64,000 nucleotides of DNA from Cordia subcordata (GCA_028554755.1 JAPTOF010000008.1:11844501-11908500), one strand, 5' to 3'. Shown: positions 10,791 through 22,671, counted from the stretch's first letter. Notes: generated from the sequence alone by a model not told the origin. Numbers and translations are program-made.

Positions 10791-11340
10791 CTATTGTATT
10801 CAATTTAAAAGAAAATGATTGGATCATTGGACTAAATTACTAATTAAGAAGCCATGCTACTATTCTACTTCATTGGAGAACGCTTACTAAATGCAGCTTC
10901 AGTTGATTGGTATGTAATTTCTGCAGATATGAGTTGAGTTCATTGATGGCTGAGTTACATATTCTTTGCTCCTTTAGTGTGAGATTCTGAGTTATACTTT
11001 TGGGGCTTCTTCTGTATCACTTCATTTTGACTCTGAGTTCTTGTATAAGATTAATGTACTGAAGACTGTTTTAAACTCCCTAAGATCTGTGTATACAGCG
11101 CATAGTGAGATGATGGATTGTGCTGACATTTTGTTTGAACAACTTGCTGATTTTCACTATCTAATTTCTGAAATTCGATTCTCTTACCAGGTATGATATG
11201 TTCAATGCCTGAGCCAGGACTACGCAGTCATATTAAATGCCATTACTAAGAGGGAGTTATAGTTACAGATGTAACTCAAGAAATTCTTGGCAAGCAGGGA
11301 AAGAAACCTTGCAGTCTACAGCTTTAACATATTTTTTTAA

Positions 11341-12009
11341 CTATCTTTCTTTTGAGAGTCAACTTTCTTAGTTATTCTGTTTTAAGATTAAATATGATTA
11401 TAAACATAGTTATTCTGTTTCAAGATTAAATATCATTATAAACATTTGATGTACTGTTGACAAACATTAGCAGAAATGACAATTTTGTATCAAATGTTCT
11501 ATTCTCCCTTTCTGTTATTTCTTCATGTTATAAAAGTACTTTGGTCTACTTTGACAAACATTAGCAGAATTGATAATGCTGGTGGTGAGGTTGGGAAATA
11601 GAGAACGGGAAGAAAAGGAAAGTGGAGAGTTTGATGTTACTCTGTTGTAATATATGTTTGATTGAAAGAAGGAAAAGAGTAAAAATTAAGAGAGAGAAAA
11701 ATAAAAAAAGAGAGAGAAAGATAAGAACTCGCCTAGTGGGCATGTATGAGGTGATAAAAAAGGAATGATATATAGCATTATGACCAAAATATATAGCATT
11801 ATTCAGTTACTTACCTTGTTCACTGGTTTGGCCTCTGTATATAACAGAAAAAGAAAGAACACAATAAATAGAACTCAATTTAGATCACCATGTAAAGTTT
11901 ACCAGCTGCATTTGGCATTAATTGGAAGGGGCGTTGTGAAGAAGAATAAGATCAAGAACACGTTATCTCCCACTTTACAGAAGACTACTGAGGCAATAGG
12001 CTGCAATAT
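11341..12009. other. Intergenic between two convergent genes
   Basis: A 40-base stretch around TTAAGATTAAATATGATTAT is duplicated in tandem (about 11373-11450). No gene seen. It separates the phosphatase gene end from the 3' end of the eIF(iso)4G pseudogene. Confidence 0.5.
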
Positions 12010-14635
12010 TTATATTTCAGTTAATCCAACACTAGTCTTTTTTTCTAAAGGACTTGGATTAGCAATCACAATTACAGCAGCGAATATCGCTTTCTCAAAG
12101 CAGTCATCACCCACCTTTGCCAGAATTTCCCTTACTACCTTGAAATCCAACACTCCGGCCGATACTAGATTCCCAATGATCTCACCAAAATAGGTAGGTG
12201 CTTTTGGAGAGTCAAGGACAATATCATCCAATGAAGATGCAAACAACAAGAAACCAGTTCAAATATCTCCAGCTGTGAGAAATTTCTTAGCAAACAAGTA
12301 GTCTTGAAGTTTTCCAACTTCATAAACAGTACGTGGCGGATTTGTCTCCAGGCCGAGGGAAATGGCTTCCTTGACAAACTCAGAATGGTAAGTGGGAGAC
12401 TTCAATTCCTCCACACACTCTAGTGCTTCATCCAAAAATTGGACCCTTTCCAGAATTGCAATTGTTTTACCCTTGAGTTCATCAGGGTTTGACCTGGAAG
12501 AGGGAGCAATTGGTTTGTCAATGAATTGAGATGTAGTTGGAGGTGGTCCAACCAGGGGAAGAGTTTGTGAAACAGGTTCAGCGTGAAAGCCACTGCTAGG
12601 TTGATGATCCGGAAGAACGCCACTGCCTTGAGGCGACGACCTACAGTTCAAAGATGACGACTAGCCCATCAACATCGGGTGAACATCTGCAGTAGGCTGA
12701 GAGGTTGATACATCACCCCTAGGCATCCACCAATACCCTGGAAACTTTCTTAAGCTTGCTGTTGCACCTTGAGGCAACCCCAAAACTTTCTCCATTTCCA
12801 TGTGAATCTCTCTAATGGTTGAGTTGTAGAGAAAGGCATAATCCTATTAGTATTAATCAATTTTAAGAGAACAGAAACTCATAATAGATCATGAGAATCA
12901 CCTGATCTTCCCGCTTAGAAACCCAATTATTTGCTTGCAAATCAAGAACATCAAGGACCATAAACCTCACTCAAGGAGCCAGCTGAGAATTTGTTGAGAC
13001 CTCCTTCAATTGGCTGAAGTACATATCTACAACACGTTTTGACCCTAAGGCCTCATCAAGCTGCTTGCCAATGGTGTGAAAGAACTGACATACAGCCTCA
13101 ACATTTTCCTCTGCTGGACAAGTTGTGGTATCATGCCCGAAGAGTTCCTGTTTTCACATAAACTATCTTCTAAGATCATGAAATATATAATTATATAGAC
13201 ATCTCATAACATTTCTTATATAACTTTCCCTCCTTTTTGACTTATCTTTCCTTTCTATTTATGGGTTTATATGTATGTAGGCTTTTTAATGGGCGCGGCA
13301 GACCTGAACAATGTGAAGAACAATTTTCTGTGGAACCAGCTTCTGCTTAACAAGCTCTCTGATTAGGTGCAGATTTGCCAGAAAGCAACATTTGAGCAAC
13401 CTTTCTTTATCTCTACGCTCAGCCTCTTGTTTAGGAGCAGTCATTTTCCCCGACATGGTCTCTCAACTTATCAGGAACCTCAAATACCTCCTGACAATGG
13501 TTTAAAAGGACGTGCCAAAATGTAATTTTTCTTCTAGCCGGTTCCAATTTGAACGATGGCAACACCTATTTCAGATCATAGCACAGACGGACATACAAAG
13601 GGCAATAGATTGGCTCCAGTATAGCTTTGTCACAAATCAAGGAGACAACTCCCTGTAATAGAAAAAACGAATCATTGTAACCAATTTCGTCCCTGAGTTT
13701 AATCAGTATGCAGAAACAACATAAATTCCATACGCTACTACAAAACTGATGGTCAGGGACTGTGACAGAAATACAATTGGAGATTGGAGACGATATAGTA
13801 AAGTCAACGATATTTAAGCTCAGAAAAAACCTTTAATGTATCAGCTATTGCTATGCCAACATTAATTAGTTGTCCTTTGAGAAGTTCAAACTTTTCTGGA
13901 GTCAGCTTGTTCAGTATGCTGCAGCATGAATACATTAGTTAGCGACAATATACATGTTAAGACTCACAAATGCCACACACGAATCTATCTAGAACCCCCC
14001 GATTATATACGTGCAGTTGTGCACACATGGAAATCCTGAGACGACAACTAATTATCTGCAGAAGTAAGACGAGCATTATGACTCCAGAAGGTAAATCCAG
14101 AGAATAAGGAGGCAGGAAAGCAAGCTAGAGTATGTCATTAACACAGGCAATAGAAGTAAATTAGAGAAATCACACATGGAAATCCTCAGGAAGGAAGAAA
14201 TTAAGGCCTGGCAGCGAGAGAAAGTGAGTGCAAGAGAGCATACAGAGAAAGAGAGAGAGCGATTTTCGGTTGGGAGCCCACAGGGGAGGGGGCTCTGGAG
14301 AAGGAAGTAAACATGGCAAAGAGTGAAACGCGCAAAGCAAAATTTGAAATTGTTGACAACATTTCAAAGCTCCAATTTCGCTCTTGAAATTTCCAGTTAT
14401 GCAACAACTCAATATAACACAAAAATGGTTTCTCATTCTCCATATATGATCACGATACAAAAATTGCCCTTTAAATTGCTGTGATCTGAACATAGGCTTG
14501 ACCCAAAAAAATAATATCTAGCAGTATCTGATATTACCCTCTAACTTTTCTCAGGACGCGTTCCTTTTGAGTTAGCTCGCCCCCTTGAGCAGACGATGGT
14601 ACCTCAGCCTTGAATAGAGCAGGAGCACGTCCTCC
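12010..14635 (-). pseudogene. eIF(iso)4G-like pseudogene, introns kept, 5' exons missing
   Basis: Minus-strand exons are 14635-14538 (GGRAPALFKAEVPSS), 13918-13831 ([17 protein letters not shown]), 13652-13304 (GVVSLICDKAILEP to QKIVLHIVQ), 13147-12902 (ELFGHDTTTCPAEENVE) and 12843-12010. Splice sites GT/AG fit all four introns. These are the MIF4G domain and, from about 12500, the MA3 domain (FLDEALECVEELKSP) of plant eIF(iso)4G, the scaffold that links the cap-binding factor eIF(iso)4E to eIF4A in translation initiation. It is dead: in-frame stops at DLK*VLPSF, LAP*VRFMV, LMG*SSSLN and GDI*TGFLL, and exon 3 is 349 bases long, giving a +1 shift before [16 protein letters not shown]. Part of the MA3 start is deleted. 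No N-terminal eIF4E-binding exon was found upstream. Kept introns show a genomic duplication, not a retrocopy. Confidence 0.9.
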
Positions 14636-14786
14636 CTGGATTAAAGAAACGCTGGTTTAAGAGAAAAAGGGAGAAAACAAACAAACAAGTAACAAGGCAA
14701 CAAAGTAGATCAAGTGATCAACCTAAAAGTACTCGAGATAAGCCAAATCACAAACCAAAGATCTTTGCATTACTCATTGCTACGTA

Positions 14787-15104
14787 TGACCTAGATGGTG
14801 ATAGTTCACAGGGGATTTGAAATTTAATATCGGGTCAACAAAAGTGTTCAGGTGACATGAACTATTACCCATTTCTAGATAGAGGCTACCTATTATCTAG
14901 ATAGTGATAGTTCATGGGAAATTTGAAATTTAATATCAATTGGACTAAAGTATTTATGGTGACATAAACTATTACTTATTTTTAGATAGAGGTTACCTAT
15001 TACCTAGACGGTGATAGTTAACCAGGGGAATTTGAAATTTGATATCGTGTGAAGTAAAGTATTCGTGGGTGATATACACTATTACTCGCTCTACATAGAG
15101 GAAT
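14787..15104. repeat. Minisatellite, three copies of about 107 bases
   Basis: Copies begin near 14787, 14894 and 15001. Each contains CTAGA-GGTGATAGTT, GATTTGAAATTTAATATC (or close), AAACTATTACT and TAGATAGAGG. Divergence is about 15-20 percent by eye. It lies just upstream of the first surviving eIF(iso)4G exon. Confidence 0.88.
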
Positions 15105-15194
15105 GCTTGGGACTAAAGACCACCTAAAGGAACATATTTCCACCAAGATATTTGGACTAAAGAATTATTGACCTAAAAATAAATAGATTGCAAG

Positions 15195-15419
15195 TCTCCA
15201 AGGATGCTCTAACAATAAGAGATGGAGATAGATACAGTTCATGACTCGAGTTCAAATCTAGTTCCTGTCTTGGGTTAAGTACCCTTGACTTAACTGCTAC
15301 ACAGTATAAGGTATGTGTTATGCATCAAGTTTGCCAATTACTGGTTAAGTCTCGCCAAACGTACTGATAGTTGAACTCCACTAGTAGGATTTTATTGTCA
15401 TGAAAAAAAAAAAAGAAAC
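15195..15419 (+). mobile_element. SINE retroposon, copy 2
   Basis: Flanked by AGATTGCAAG (15185-15194) and AGACTGCAAG (15420-15429), a ten-base target duplication with one mismatch. It has a B-box-like GAGTTCAAATCT, the same body as the SINE at 7310-7528 and a terminal A run (15402-15414). Confidence 0.85.
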
Positions 15420-15429
15420 AGACTGCAAG

Positions 15430-17614
15430 TTTTCAACTTTCGCTGAAACACTAAACAGGACAATAAAAAAGTATATGCACAAAGTAAAATTCTTAGCTAA
15501 AAACATCAATAAAAGAGAGGATGAAAAGAATGGACCATTGAGGAAGGAAGAGAAGAGCCATAGCCATCGCCATGTCTGCCAAGAACAGGGAGATCACAAC
15601 TGTTTTGAGCAATTGACATTTTAATCTTACATATTTTTCACAATACAATTAACAGAAAAATACTTATATAGATCGAAAAAAGAATCGAAAAAGTATCAAT
15701 TATCGAATCGGATTTTGATCATCTTATCTTGTTTCTTCGAAAAGAATAGCAAAAGTTTTGCCTCTTTATTTTTTTTTTGCTTTTATTTTACGTGCTAGGG
15801 CGATTTGTTTGATTCTTTAATGGTTTAGTAATAAGTCCTCGTAAAGGCAAATCGATGGATGGAAATGGGAACGGCGTTGTTGTGGTTACTTTGAGAAAAT
15901 CAATGTCAACACAATTAAGCATAAAACATGCTACACTATTCAAGTGTAGTTGTTAGTGAGTTTATGAAACACTTCCTGAGTTGAAACGTTGTATGCAAAA
16001 TGGAGAGCTTGAATGTGCTAAAGTTTCTAACGAGATGAGGACAAGTGAGACTAATGTTACTTCATTTCAGGATAGGGCAAATTTTACAAATAGTTTTTAT
16101 TATTTGTAGAAAGTGTTAGTTTAGCCTTTATTATTTAAAAAATAACCTATTTAGTTCCTAATATATTAGTAAAGTGTCACTTTAGCCTATATTATTTAAA
16201 AATTGACTAATTTGATCCCTAATATTTGCAAAGAGTGACCTAATTTGATCCCTGTTTGTCTTAAAAAAAATCATATGACCTAATTTTAGTCTTAAAATGG
16301 TCATGTGATGCTCATATAACTAATTAATAGGGATGAAAAATGATATTTTCTTATGCAAGTGAGAATATATTTGTAATAGACCATTTATAGACTGGTGGAG
16401 CTCAACCACTAGTATATCTAGTGGAGCTCGACCACTAACTGACAAACATCAGGTGCATAGTATGTCCCTTATACTGTGTATAGGGACACCTCCACATTGC
16501 TTATGACGCCACCTTTTTTTAAAAAAAAAATTATATACATGTTACAATTCTTTTCTTAAAATTTTTTACATATATTATGTTGAAAAAGTTAATTTTGACT
16601 TCACTAAAATATCCTATGATCCCATGACTTACTTTCCGCCCTTTTTATTGAAAGAGATTTATTTAACAGCATTAAAAATGAAATAAAAATTCAACGCTTT
16701 CAAAATATGAGACCTCTTTGTCGAGGTGAATTATCTCAACATTCAAGTTTTTTATATATGAATTATGTTTATATTGACACTAGTAAAAAAAAATTTTTCT
16801 GGTTCCGTCCATGCCCGTGCACTAGTTAAGTTGATAGCACTTACTTTAGGACAGAGAACTAAATTTGAACTTAGGTTATGAGCCGTAACTATTTCTAGCT
16901 CTTACTGCAGGGATATCTTTAGGGAACAACACTCTGATGGACTGATAACCTATTTCTAGGAACCCGCCCCTTTCCTACCCCAGTGCAGTGATATCAAAGT
17001 GTGTGTTGTGTGCTCTGTTGCATGGTGCAATATTACAACTTTTTACTAGTAGCATTTATCTTTTACGTTTGTTTTCCCTTGTGTCCAGAGCTACATGAAT
17101 GCATGATTCCCGATTGACGTATTACCATTTGCCTGCTTTCCTAGTCAAAGCTCTATTTCGAGTGCCAGAAGCCATTTCTGAAACCTTAGTTGACTTTTTG
17201 GGTTGCATTGTTGGGGGGAGAATTGACAATTGTTACTCCACTCATTTATCAAGAAAGTCCACTGCATTGCATGTGGGCTACAGCAACCTGGTCCAAAATC
17301 CCTGAAATAATAGGATCATGATCTTGCTCGTAATATAATAATATTATAAATAAATACATTCCGAAAATAATAATGCCGAAAAAGTAGTTTATACATCAAA
17401 TCTTGGGTAGTTGCTTGTGCAAAGGGGCGGATTGTGGATCAGTGGTGGAGCCATGTTGGCTTGTTGGAAGTTTCGCCTTTTTGAAATACAATGCAGACGA
17501 AGACCCCACTGTAAGGTCTCGTTTTTGGGTCATTGTTTCCAGACGTGATATTTTGGTTCTTTCTCCTTCTCTAATTTCCTTTTGTTTACAACCTCGAGAG
17601 GTTAGAAGTTAAAA
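15430..17614. other. Intergenic, repeat traces only
   Basis: The part at 16075-16330 repeats phrases such as TTTAGCCTTTATTATTT and AATTTGATCCCTAATAT, a style common in decayed plant DNA transposons; similar phrases recur near 24960-25060 and 40330-40950. A CCCGTGCACTAG word near 16813 resembles a Helitron 3' end but has no partner. ORFs at 17099-17305 and 17403-17612 match nothing I recognise. Confidence 0.45.
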
Positions 17615-17817
17615 GGCTCGTTTAAATTAAATTTTTTAAATATTTTATTTTTAAAAAGAAATTTGGAAAAAAGTGTTTTCCAAAAAGTTAAATTTTGTTT
17701 TTTTTGAAAAAGTTGAAATTGAGATTTTTTAAAAAAATATTTAAGTTTTTTAAGATGTATTTTTTCAAGGAAAAAATAACTTTTAAGGAAAAAAAAAAAA
17801 CTAATCGAAATTGACTC
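17615..17817. repeat. AT-rich MITE-like element
   Basis: Starts GGCTCGTTTAAATT and ends near AATCGAAATTGACTC, roughly inverted; A/T-run interior. Same type as 168-397 and 7951-8188. Confidence 0.4.
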
Positions 17818-20125
17818 TAAAACAAAGAAATTTAGGTAAACCTATATAAGTTTGTGGGGCGAATCAATGAGAGCGTGTTACTACATTCAACACAGATTGA
17901 AGTGAAAACCCACATGCTATCAAGGTTTTTGTCCTGACATTGTCGATCTCAAGGTTAAATAAAGGATTAGAGAAATGTTTGAGATATCAAAATACTACCA
18001 TTAAGACATTGTTTTGAGATGAAAATTTTTAAGAGTAGAACTAATAGAGAATATGACTCGTAATGGAAAAAGAATGAAATGTTGGGTTTCATATAAGCAA
18101 CTTTGTCTAGGGGAATAAAGTTTGATTTGAGTAACATGATTAAGTAAGGAACATATGATTGGCAGACGCATTATGAGACATTTGATTATTCCAAGGGTAC
18201 GGGCATGCTTTATTACTATGCTGCTAATAAATACCGATGCTAATTAATTTTAGTATTGGCCTACATCATATTCAAAGGCATAGCAGCATTCCTAAATCAT
18301 CTCAATTGATAAAAGTTAAAATACAAGACCTGAAACAATTATGTGACAACATTCTCGTGTTTGAATATCTGCCCCTGGGTCAATTGAAGAAACATATATA
18401 ACATTTAGCTATTGATTTGTATCAAACGTAAACGGAATTTTCATTGATGAATTGTCTCGTATGTATTACTTTTGATCGGCACGTGTGCCCTTTGTATTTG
18501 AAAGACACATCTAGGGTGCATTGCATAGGGTCAGAGTGCACACGACTATTCTACTGCTAACATGTTTGTGACATATATGAATTAGAATTGATAGTGTTAC
18601 AGAAACTCCTATGTGTTCTAAGTAGCTTGGTAATATATCTTTTCCGGGTTGTTATTTTGATTCAATGAGCAAATTGGCTATGCAGATAAATTTGGACCGT
18701 GAATTGTATACTTGGATTAGAAGGATCAGCAGTTTGGTTAGTGGTTAATGCTGAAATTGGACCACCCTTGTTCAATGATTGCTTAAATTGAAGGTCATTG
18801 GTGGAATCATAAATACCTTGTTCCTTGAACTAGAAAAGCAATGATGGCTAGTCTTTAATAGATGTGCTGATCAGAGATCCAATCTTCATTGGCCCCATGC
18901 CTCAGCTGTTATCCTAGTTGTTCCGTTAATTTATACCATTTTCTTTTTCAGTGTGGAAAGCTGAATGTAACGCCATGGTTAAAGGAAAATTATTTTAGGA
19001 AGCGAGGCTCTTCTTGCATTGTCCTCTATTATCTTTTTAATTCCTTCTAATACTTTATTTTTATAAAATATGTTTTCAATAAAAAAAAAGTTTGCAAGCC
19101 AGTTAACTTGTAGAAAGTCAATACTATGTAATGTAATAAATATTAACTCATATTACATAAAAATTAAAGAATATTTATAAGAAAAAACACAACATTATAT
19201 TTGAAATTTATGATCATGACAAATTATTACCCAACTACACATTTTACACAATTGATAACTTTTCTCCAATTTTTTGCATTATAATACAGTTAAAAGAAAT
19301 TGGTGACCTCTGCCGAGTAAATGACTTTACAGAACACACATTTACTGTACCATTTCCCCCTTAGAAGGCTGCGCAAATAGATATTGATTGTTTTAAGTGA
19401 AAAAAACTGTCAAGCATCGTCACCGAACAATTCTTTAGGTACATATGGAGAATTCTCAGGAATGTGTAGTCAAAAGAATGCACAATTTTAAACTTGGCAA
19501 ATTAATTTAGCACTTATTAATTTTTCTATACACGTATAAAAGACAAAAACCTTGATTTGTTCATTATCTTTTTACATCCACTACATGGAAGCAAAATATT
19601 TTAGGTTATAATTAGCATAAAAATAAAATTGTCATGACTAAAAGAGTACAAATTTAAATGGTAAAGGTTAATCACTTCCAAAAATTTTAAAAAAAAATCG
19701 ACAGATGAATTTCAAAATAAGTTCAATCTTCATTAAACTCGAGCATATTCTTATTATATTTAAACTATCTAAAATATTTTATCATGTATAATAATATTAT
19801 CAAGAGAAATATTTAATTTGTTTTAATATCCAGGCAGGCCCTGGAAATTAGAAAAAACAAAAAGCCAAGCAGAACCTTACAACCTTAAAATTAAAAGGTC
19901 TTGTCGGGTTCACTTACCCATCCGTGTGAGAATAAATTATTAAAAAAAAAGATAAAATACTGGCACATTAACCATACACCAAAAAGTAGAAAAAAAAAGA
20001 CCCCAGAAAAAAAAGGAAAAAAACTGAAAATAAAACAGTAAATACAGAAACGTAGGAAAACAAGGAAGCCATATCCTCCCCCATCTCACTTCCCACCATA
20101 CACATCAAGAAACTCAAAACTCTCC
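17818..20125. other. Intergenic, nothing recognised
   Basis: AT-rich with no supported coding exon, RNA gene or repeat end on either strand. Confidence 0.5.
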
Positions 20126-20310
20126 CAAACTTATATAATCGAAAGAATAAATTTTTTTGCAAATTATTGGTACTCGAAATAATCCTTCCAATATTGCAGG
20201 TTGCTGGTACCTGAAATTCGTGAAGTTCAAGATTCAATATCTGCACCATATGCAACATTCAAACCAATAAAGTAGAAGGAGAAACAAAGAAGAGAAAGGA
20301 GAAAGAAAAG
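20126..20310 (+). promoter_or_regulatory. Core promoter and 5' UTR of the unknown gene
   Basis: A TATA-type TTATATAATC lies at 20131-20140. The leader just before the ATG is a GA-rich tract (20276-20310), typical of plant 5' UTRs. The start site is inferred. Confidence 0.45.
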
Positions 20311-21246
20311 ATGAAGAAGGGCTTATCAAAACCAATATCGAGTCCAAGTAGAGCAGAAAAGTTTCCACCACCACTGATGAGGTTCATGAGAAGCAACACG
20401 AGCAGCAAAAGCAGAAGCAGGTCACGTTCAAGCCCGATGTTTATGCGCAAGAAGAGTTCAACAGAAGTGAACATTGAGGCCACTCAAGAGCCATCATCAC
20501 CAAAGGTCACTTGCATAGGCCAAGTGCGTGTGAGAAGATCATCAAAATCCAAAAGCTCTTCTTGTTGTTCTTCATCAAGAACCAATCTTGGTAATAAGCA
20601 CAAAAGACCACGTTGGTGTGCTGGAAAAGCTCCCTGCTGCAAATGCTTCTTCCCAAGATTCCACAAACCCAAATGGGCATTTTTTGGATGCTGCAAAAAG
20701 GTTGAGGCCATTCCAAGAAACACTAGTAATGCTACTAGTGGTAATATAGAAAACAATGGTGATAATACAACCGCCACTGATGCTGCTCATCAAGAATCTG
20801 AAGAAAGCAAAGATGATTTGCTTGCTTCTGCACCACCAAGAAATGCTTTACTATTGACTAGGTCTAGATCAGCTCCTTATAGATCATCATCATTAGCTAG
20901 CCGCTTTTGGGGGTCACCATTAAAGGGGGATGATGAAGATAGTGACGAAAAAAGTACTACTCAAGTTCAAGAACTACCAAGATCGAGTAGTAACCAAAGC
21001 GAAGAAGAAATGGTGAGTTCAGTTAATGAGAGTAGTAGTTTTCGAGAAGAAGCTAAAAGGAGCATTCAAGATTTGACAGAGGGTGCCGGGGTGGCTGCAG
21101 TGCATCCATTGTTGCTCACCAGGTGCAAATCAGCGCCAGCTAGAACTGGTGAAAGGCTTCTTCTGGATTCAAGTTTCTGGAAATTGCAGAGAAGTTTTGA
21201 GGTTCCTGATACTTCCACTACTAAAAAATGGGCTTTTAGCGGCTGA
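20311..21246 (+). CDS. Plant-specific Ser/Arg-rich protein of unknown function
   Basis: A 311-residue single-exon ORF with plant-like codon use and an ATG behind a GA-rich leader. I recognise no named domain. Residues 1-50 are basic and Ser/Arg-rich with FPPPLMRFMRSN at 18-29 and RSRSRSSPMFMRKK at 35-48. Then come PSSPKVTCIGQVRVRRSS (61-78), a Cys/Trp/Lys patch at 102-130 (W102, C103, C109, C110, C112, C127, C128), an acidic Ser-rich linker, and a motif present twice: LLLTRSRSAP at 180-189 and LLLTRCKSAP at 267-276, each followed by a segment containing S-x-F-W (RFWGSP, SSFWKL). No signal peptide or membrane segment. From memory, uncharacterised plant proteins share the N-terminal and VTCIGQVRVRR stretches; this is not a search result. 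The basic regions would suit nucleic acid or membrane binding, but that is speculation. It looks intact. Confidence 0.85.
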   Translation: MKKGLSKPISSPSRAEKFPPPLMRFMRSNTSSKSRSRSRSSPMFMRKKSSTEVNIEATQEPSSPKVTCIGQVRVRRSSKSKSSSCCSSSRTNLGNKHKRPRWCAGKAPCCKCFFPRFHKPKWAFFGCCKKVEAIPRNTSNATSGNIENNGDNTTATDAAHQESEESKDDLLASAPPRNALLLTRSRSAPYRSSSLASRFWGSPLKGDDEDSDEKSTTQVQELPRSSSNQSEEEMVSSVNESSSFREEAKRSIQDLTEGAGVAAVHPLLLTRCKSAPARTGERLLLDSSFWKLQRSFEVPDTSTTKKWAFSG

Positions 21247-22336
21247 AAATTAGCCACCGATTGAAATTGATTGCTAAAATCTCACATTCCATAGCATATT
21301 TGTGATTAAATCTCACATTTTTAGTATACTTTTTTTTCAACTAAAGAAGATTACATGTTAAATTGAAAACTGCAAATGAATTTCTATGCTCTTCCTCTTT
21401 CTTTCTTTTTTTTTTTTTTTGGAGGGAGGGGGGGGGCCGATCAAGTTGATGAAGTTTGCATCTGGGTATTGTTGTACGAGAGAGTCTTTAAGCCAAATTG
21501 GTGATGTTTTACTGGTACAGAAAATCCAGGGTATTGAAATAAAGCAGATGGTGTTGAGTCGTACCCTCAAAGATGAAAGACAATGAAATTGTTTTCATGT
21601 ACCCTGCAGCCACACACACACACACATCATGGGCTGTTTTTTTCTTAGTACTAACTTTACTTTCTCTCTGCTGCAGTCAATTTTACTTGCATCTTGGAAT
21701 TCTCTACTTTGTTCCATTTCCTGTTTCTTTTTGCTGGTTTCTTTCTCTTTTCATGCTTCTTCCCATTGCATTTCTATATACTGAACTTTGTAACTATATT
21801 GAACTTATAATGTTGTAAGAGAGATTGATAACATTAAAACTGTAATACACTAATAACAAAATGATTTAGATGATGTAAACATTACCAAAGGTATAAGACT
21901 CTTTGGTTGGATTAGTATAATCTTCTTTAGATACTTTTTGACTTTCTAAATGTTTAAAATATGATCACAAGGGGGACCGGGTCATGAAGTATCCTGACGG
22001 GGGGGCCACTTGGTATTTAGTGGACCATCTGCTGCAGCTTTCCAAGCTTTTCTGTCAATTTTAGGTTTGAGGACAGAAAATTTAAGTGGTGATGACATAC
22101 TGCAGTTCACAAAGATAAGTAGGAATTCTGGAAAAAATTATGACATGTTTCCACTTAAAAAATATATATGGATAGAAAATGAAATGGTAATTTATCCTTA
22201 TCTTTTTTCACTATCACTTCCCTATTTTTGGCTGTCATTTCTTTCTCTTGTGACATTATCTAAATCCAATGATCATATTAGTATTTGATTTGATGGTGTG
22301 CTGCTTCAAGAAAAGACCCTTCTCTAAATTTTGTAA
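21247..22336. other. 3' flank of the unknown gene and intergenic DNA
   Basis: Holds a poly-T/poly-G junction at about 21407-21437 and a short CA repeat near 21612. A local G-rich spot (GGGGGACCGGG, GACGGGGGGGCC at 21970-22010) precedes an ORF at 22010-22288 that I cannot assign. Confidence 0.45.
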
Positions 22337-22671
22337 GGTAAATTACACTAATTAATTATCCTTTGTTTTTGTCGCTCATAATAGTTTTAACTGTGATATT
22401 TTATTCATGACAAATTAGTCTAGTTTTGTGTTGTCAGTAATTCAAACTCTACTTTCCGTTAAAAAAAATCCATTAAATCTCACGTGAGTTACAAATGGAT
22501 TGCAAATTTACTTTTTTTTCAAAGCTAAAATCATGCATCTCATGTAATATTTAACATGTGTTTTTAAACGATTGTAAGGCTCGGAGTAACTGTGACTAAT
22601 TTATCAACAATGAAAATTAAAAATATGATTATACAAGTGACAAAAATAAGAAACAATTAGTTTAATTTACC
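22337..22671. mobile_element. Non-autonomous DNA transposon with GGTAAATTA termini
   Basis: The ends are long inverted repeats: GGTAAATTACACTAATTAAT on the left and the complement of GGTAAATTAAACTAATTGTT on the right, similar for about 45 bases. Flanks AATTTTGTAA and AATTTCTTAA could be a decayed 9-10 base target duplication as in Mutator-like elements. No coding capacity. Confidence 0.65.

Larger units (their letters stand above)
9195..11190 (+). other. Probable 3'-UTR intron of the phosphatase gene
   Basis: Eighteen bases after the stop codon a good donor (TTTG/GTATGG, GT at 9195) is found. A pyrimidine-rich acceptor CTCTTACCAG ends at 11190, followed by a non-coding, exon-like stretch to about 11340. 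The block is T-rich in the manner of plant introns and contains no gene. This is inference; transcript data would decide it. Confidence 0.4.

Noticed and set aside
11765..12193. 142-codon plus-strand ORF
   Set aside because: Lies opposite the MA3-domain exon of the eIF(iso)4G pseudogene and has no recognised motif.
16790..16830. Possible Helitron 3' end (CCCGTGCACTAGT)
   Set aside because: No clear hairpin stem and no matching 5' TC end delimited.
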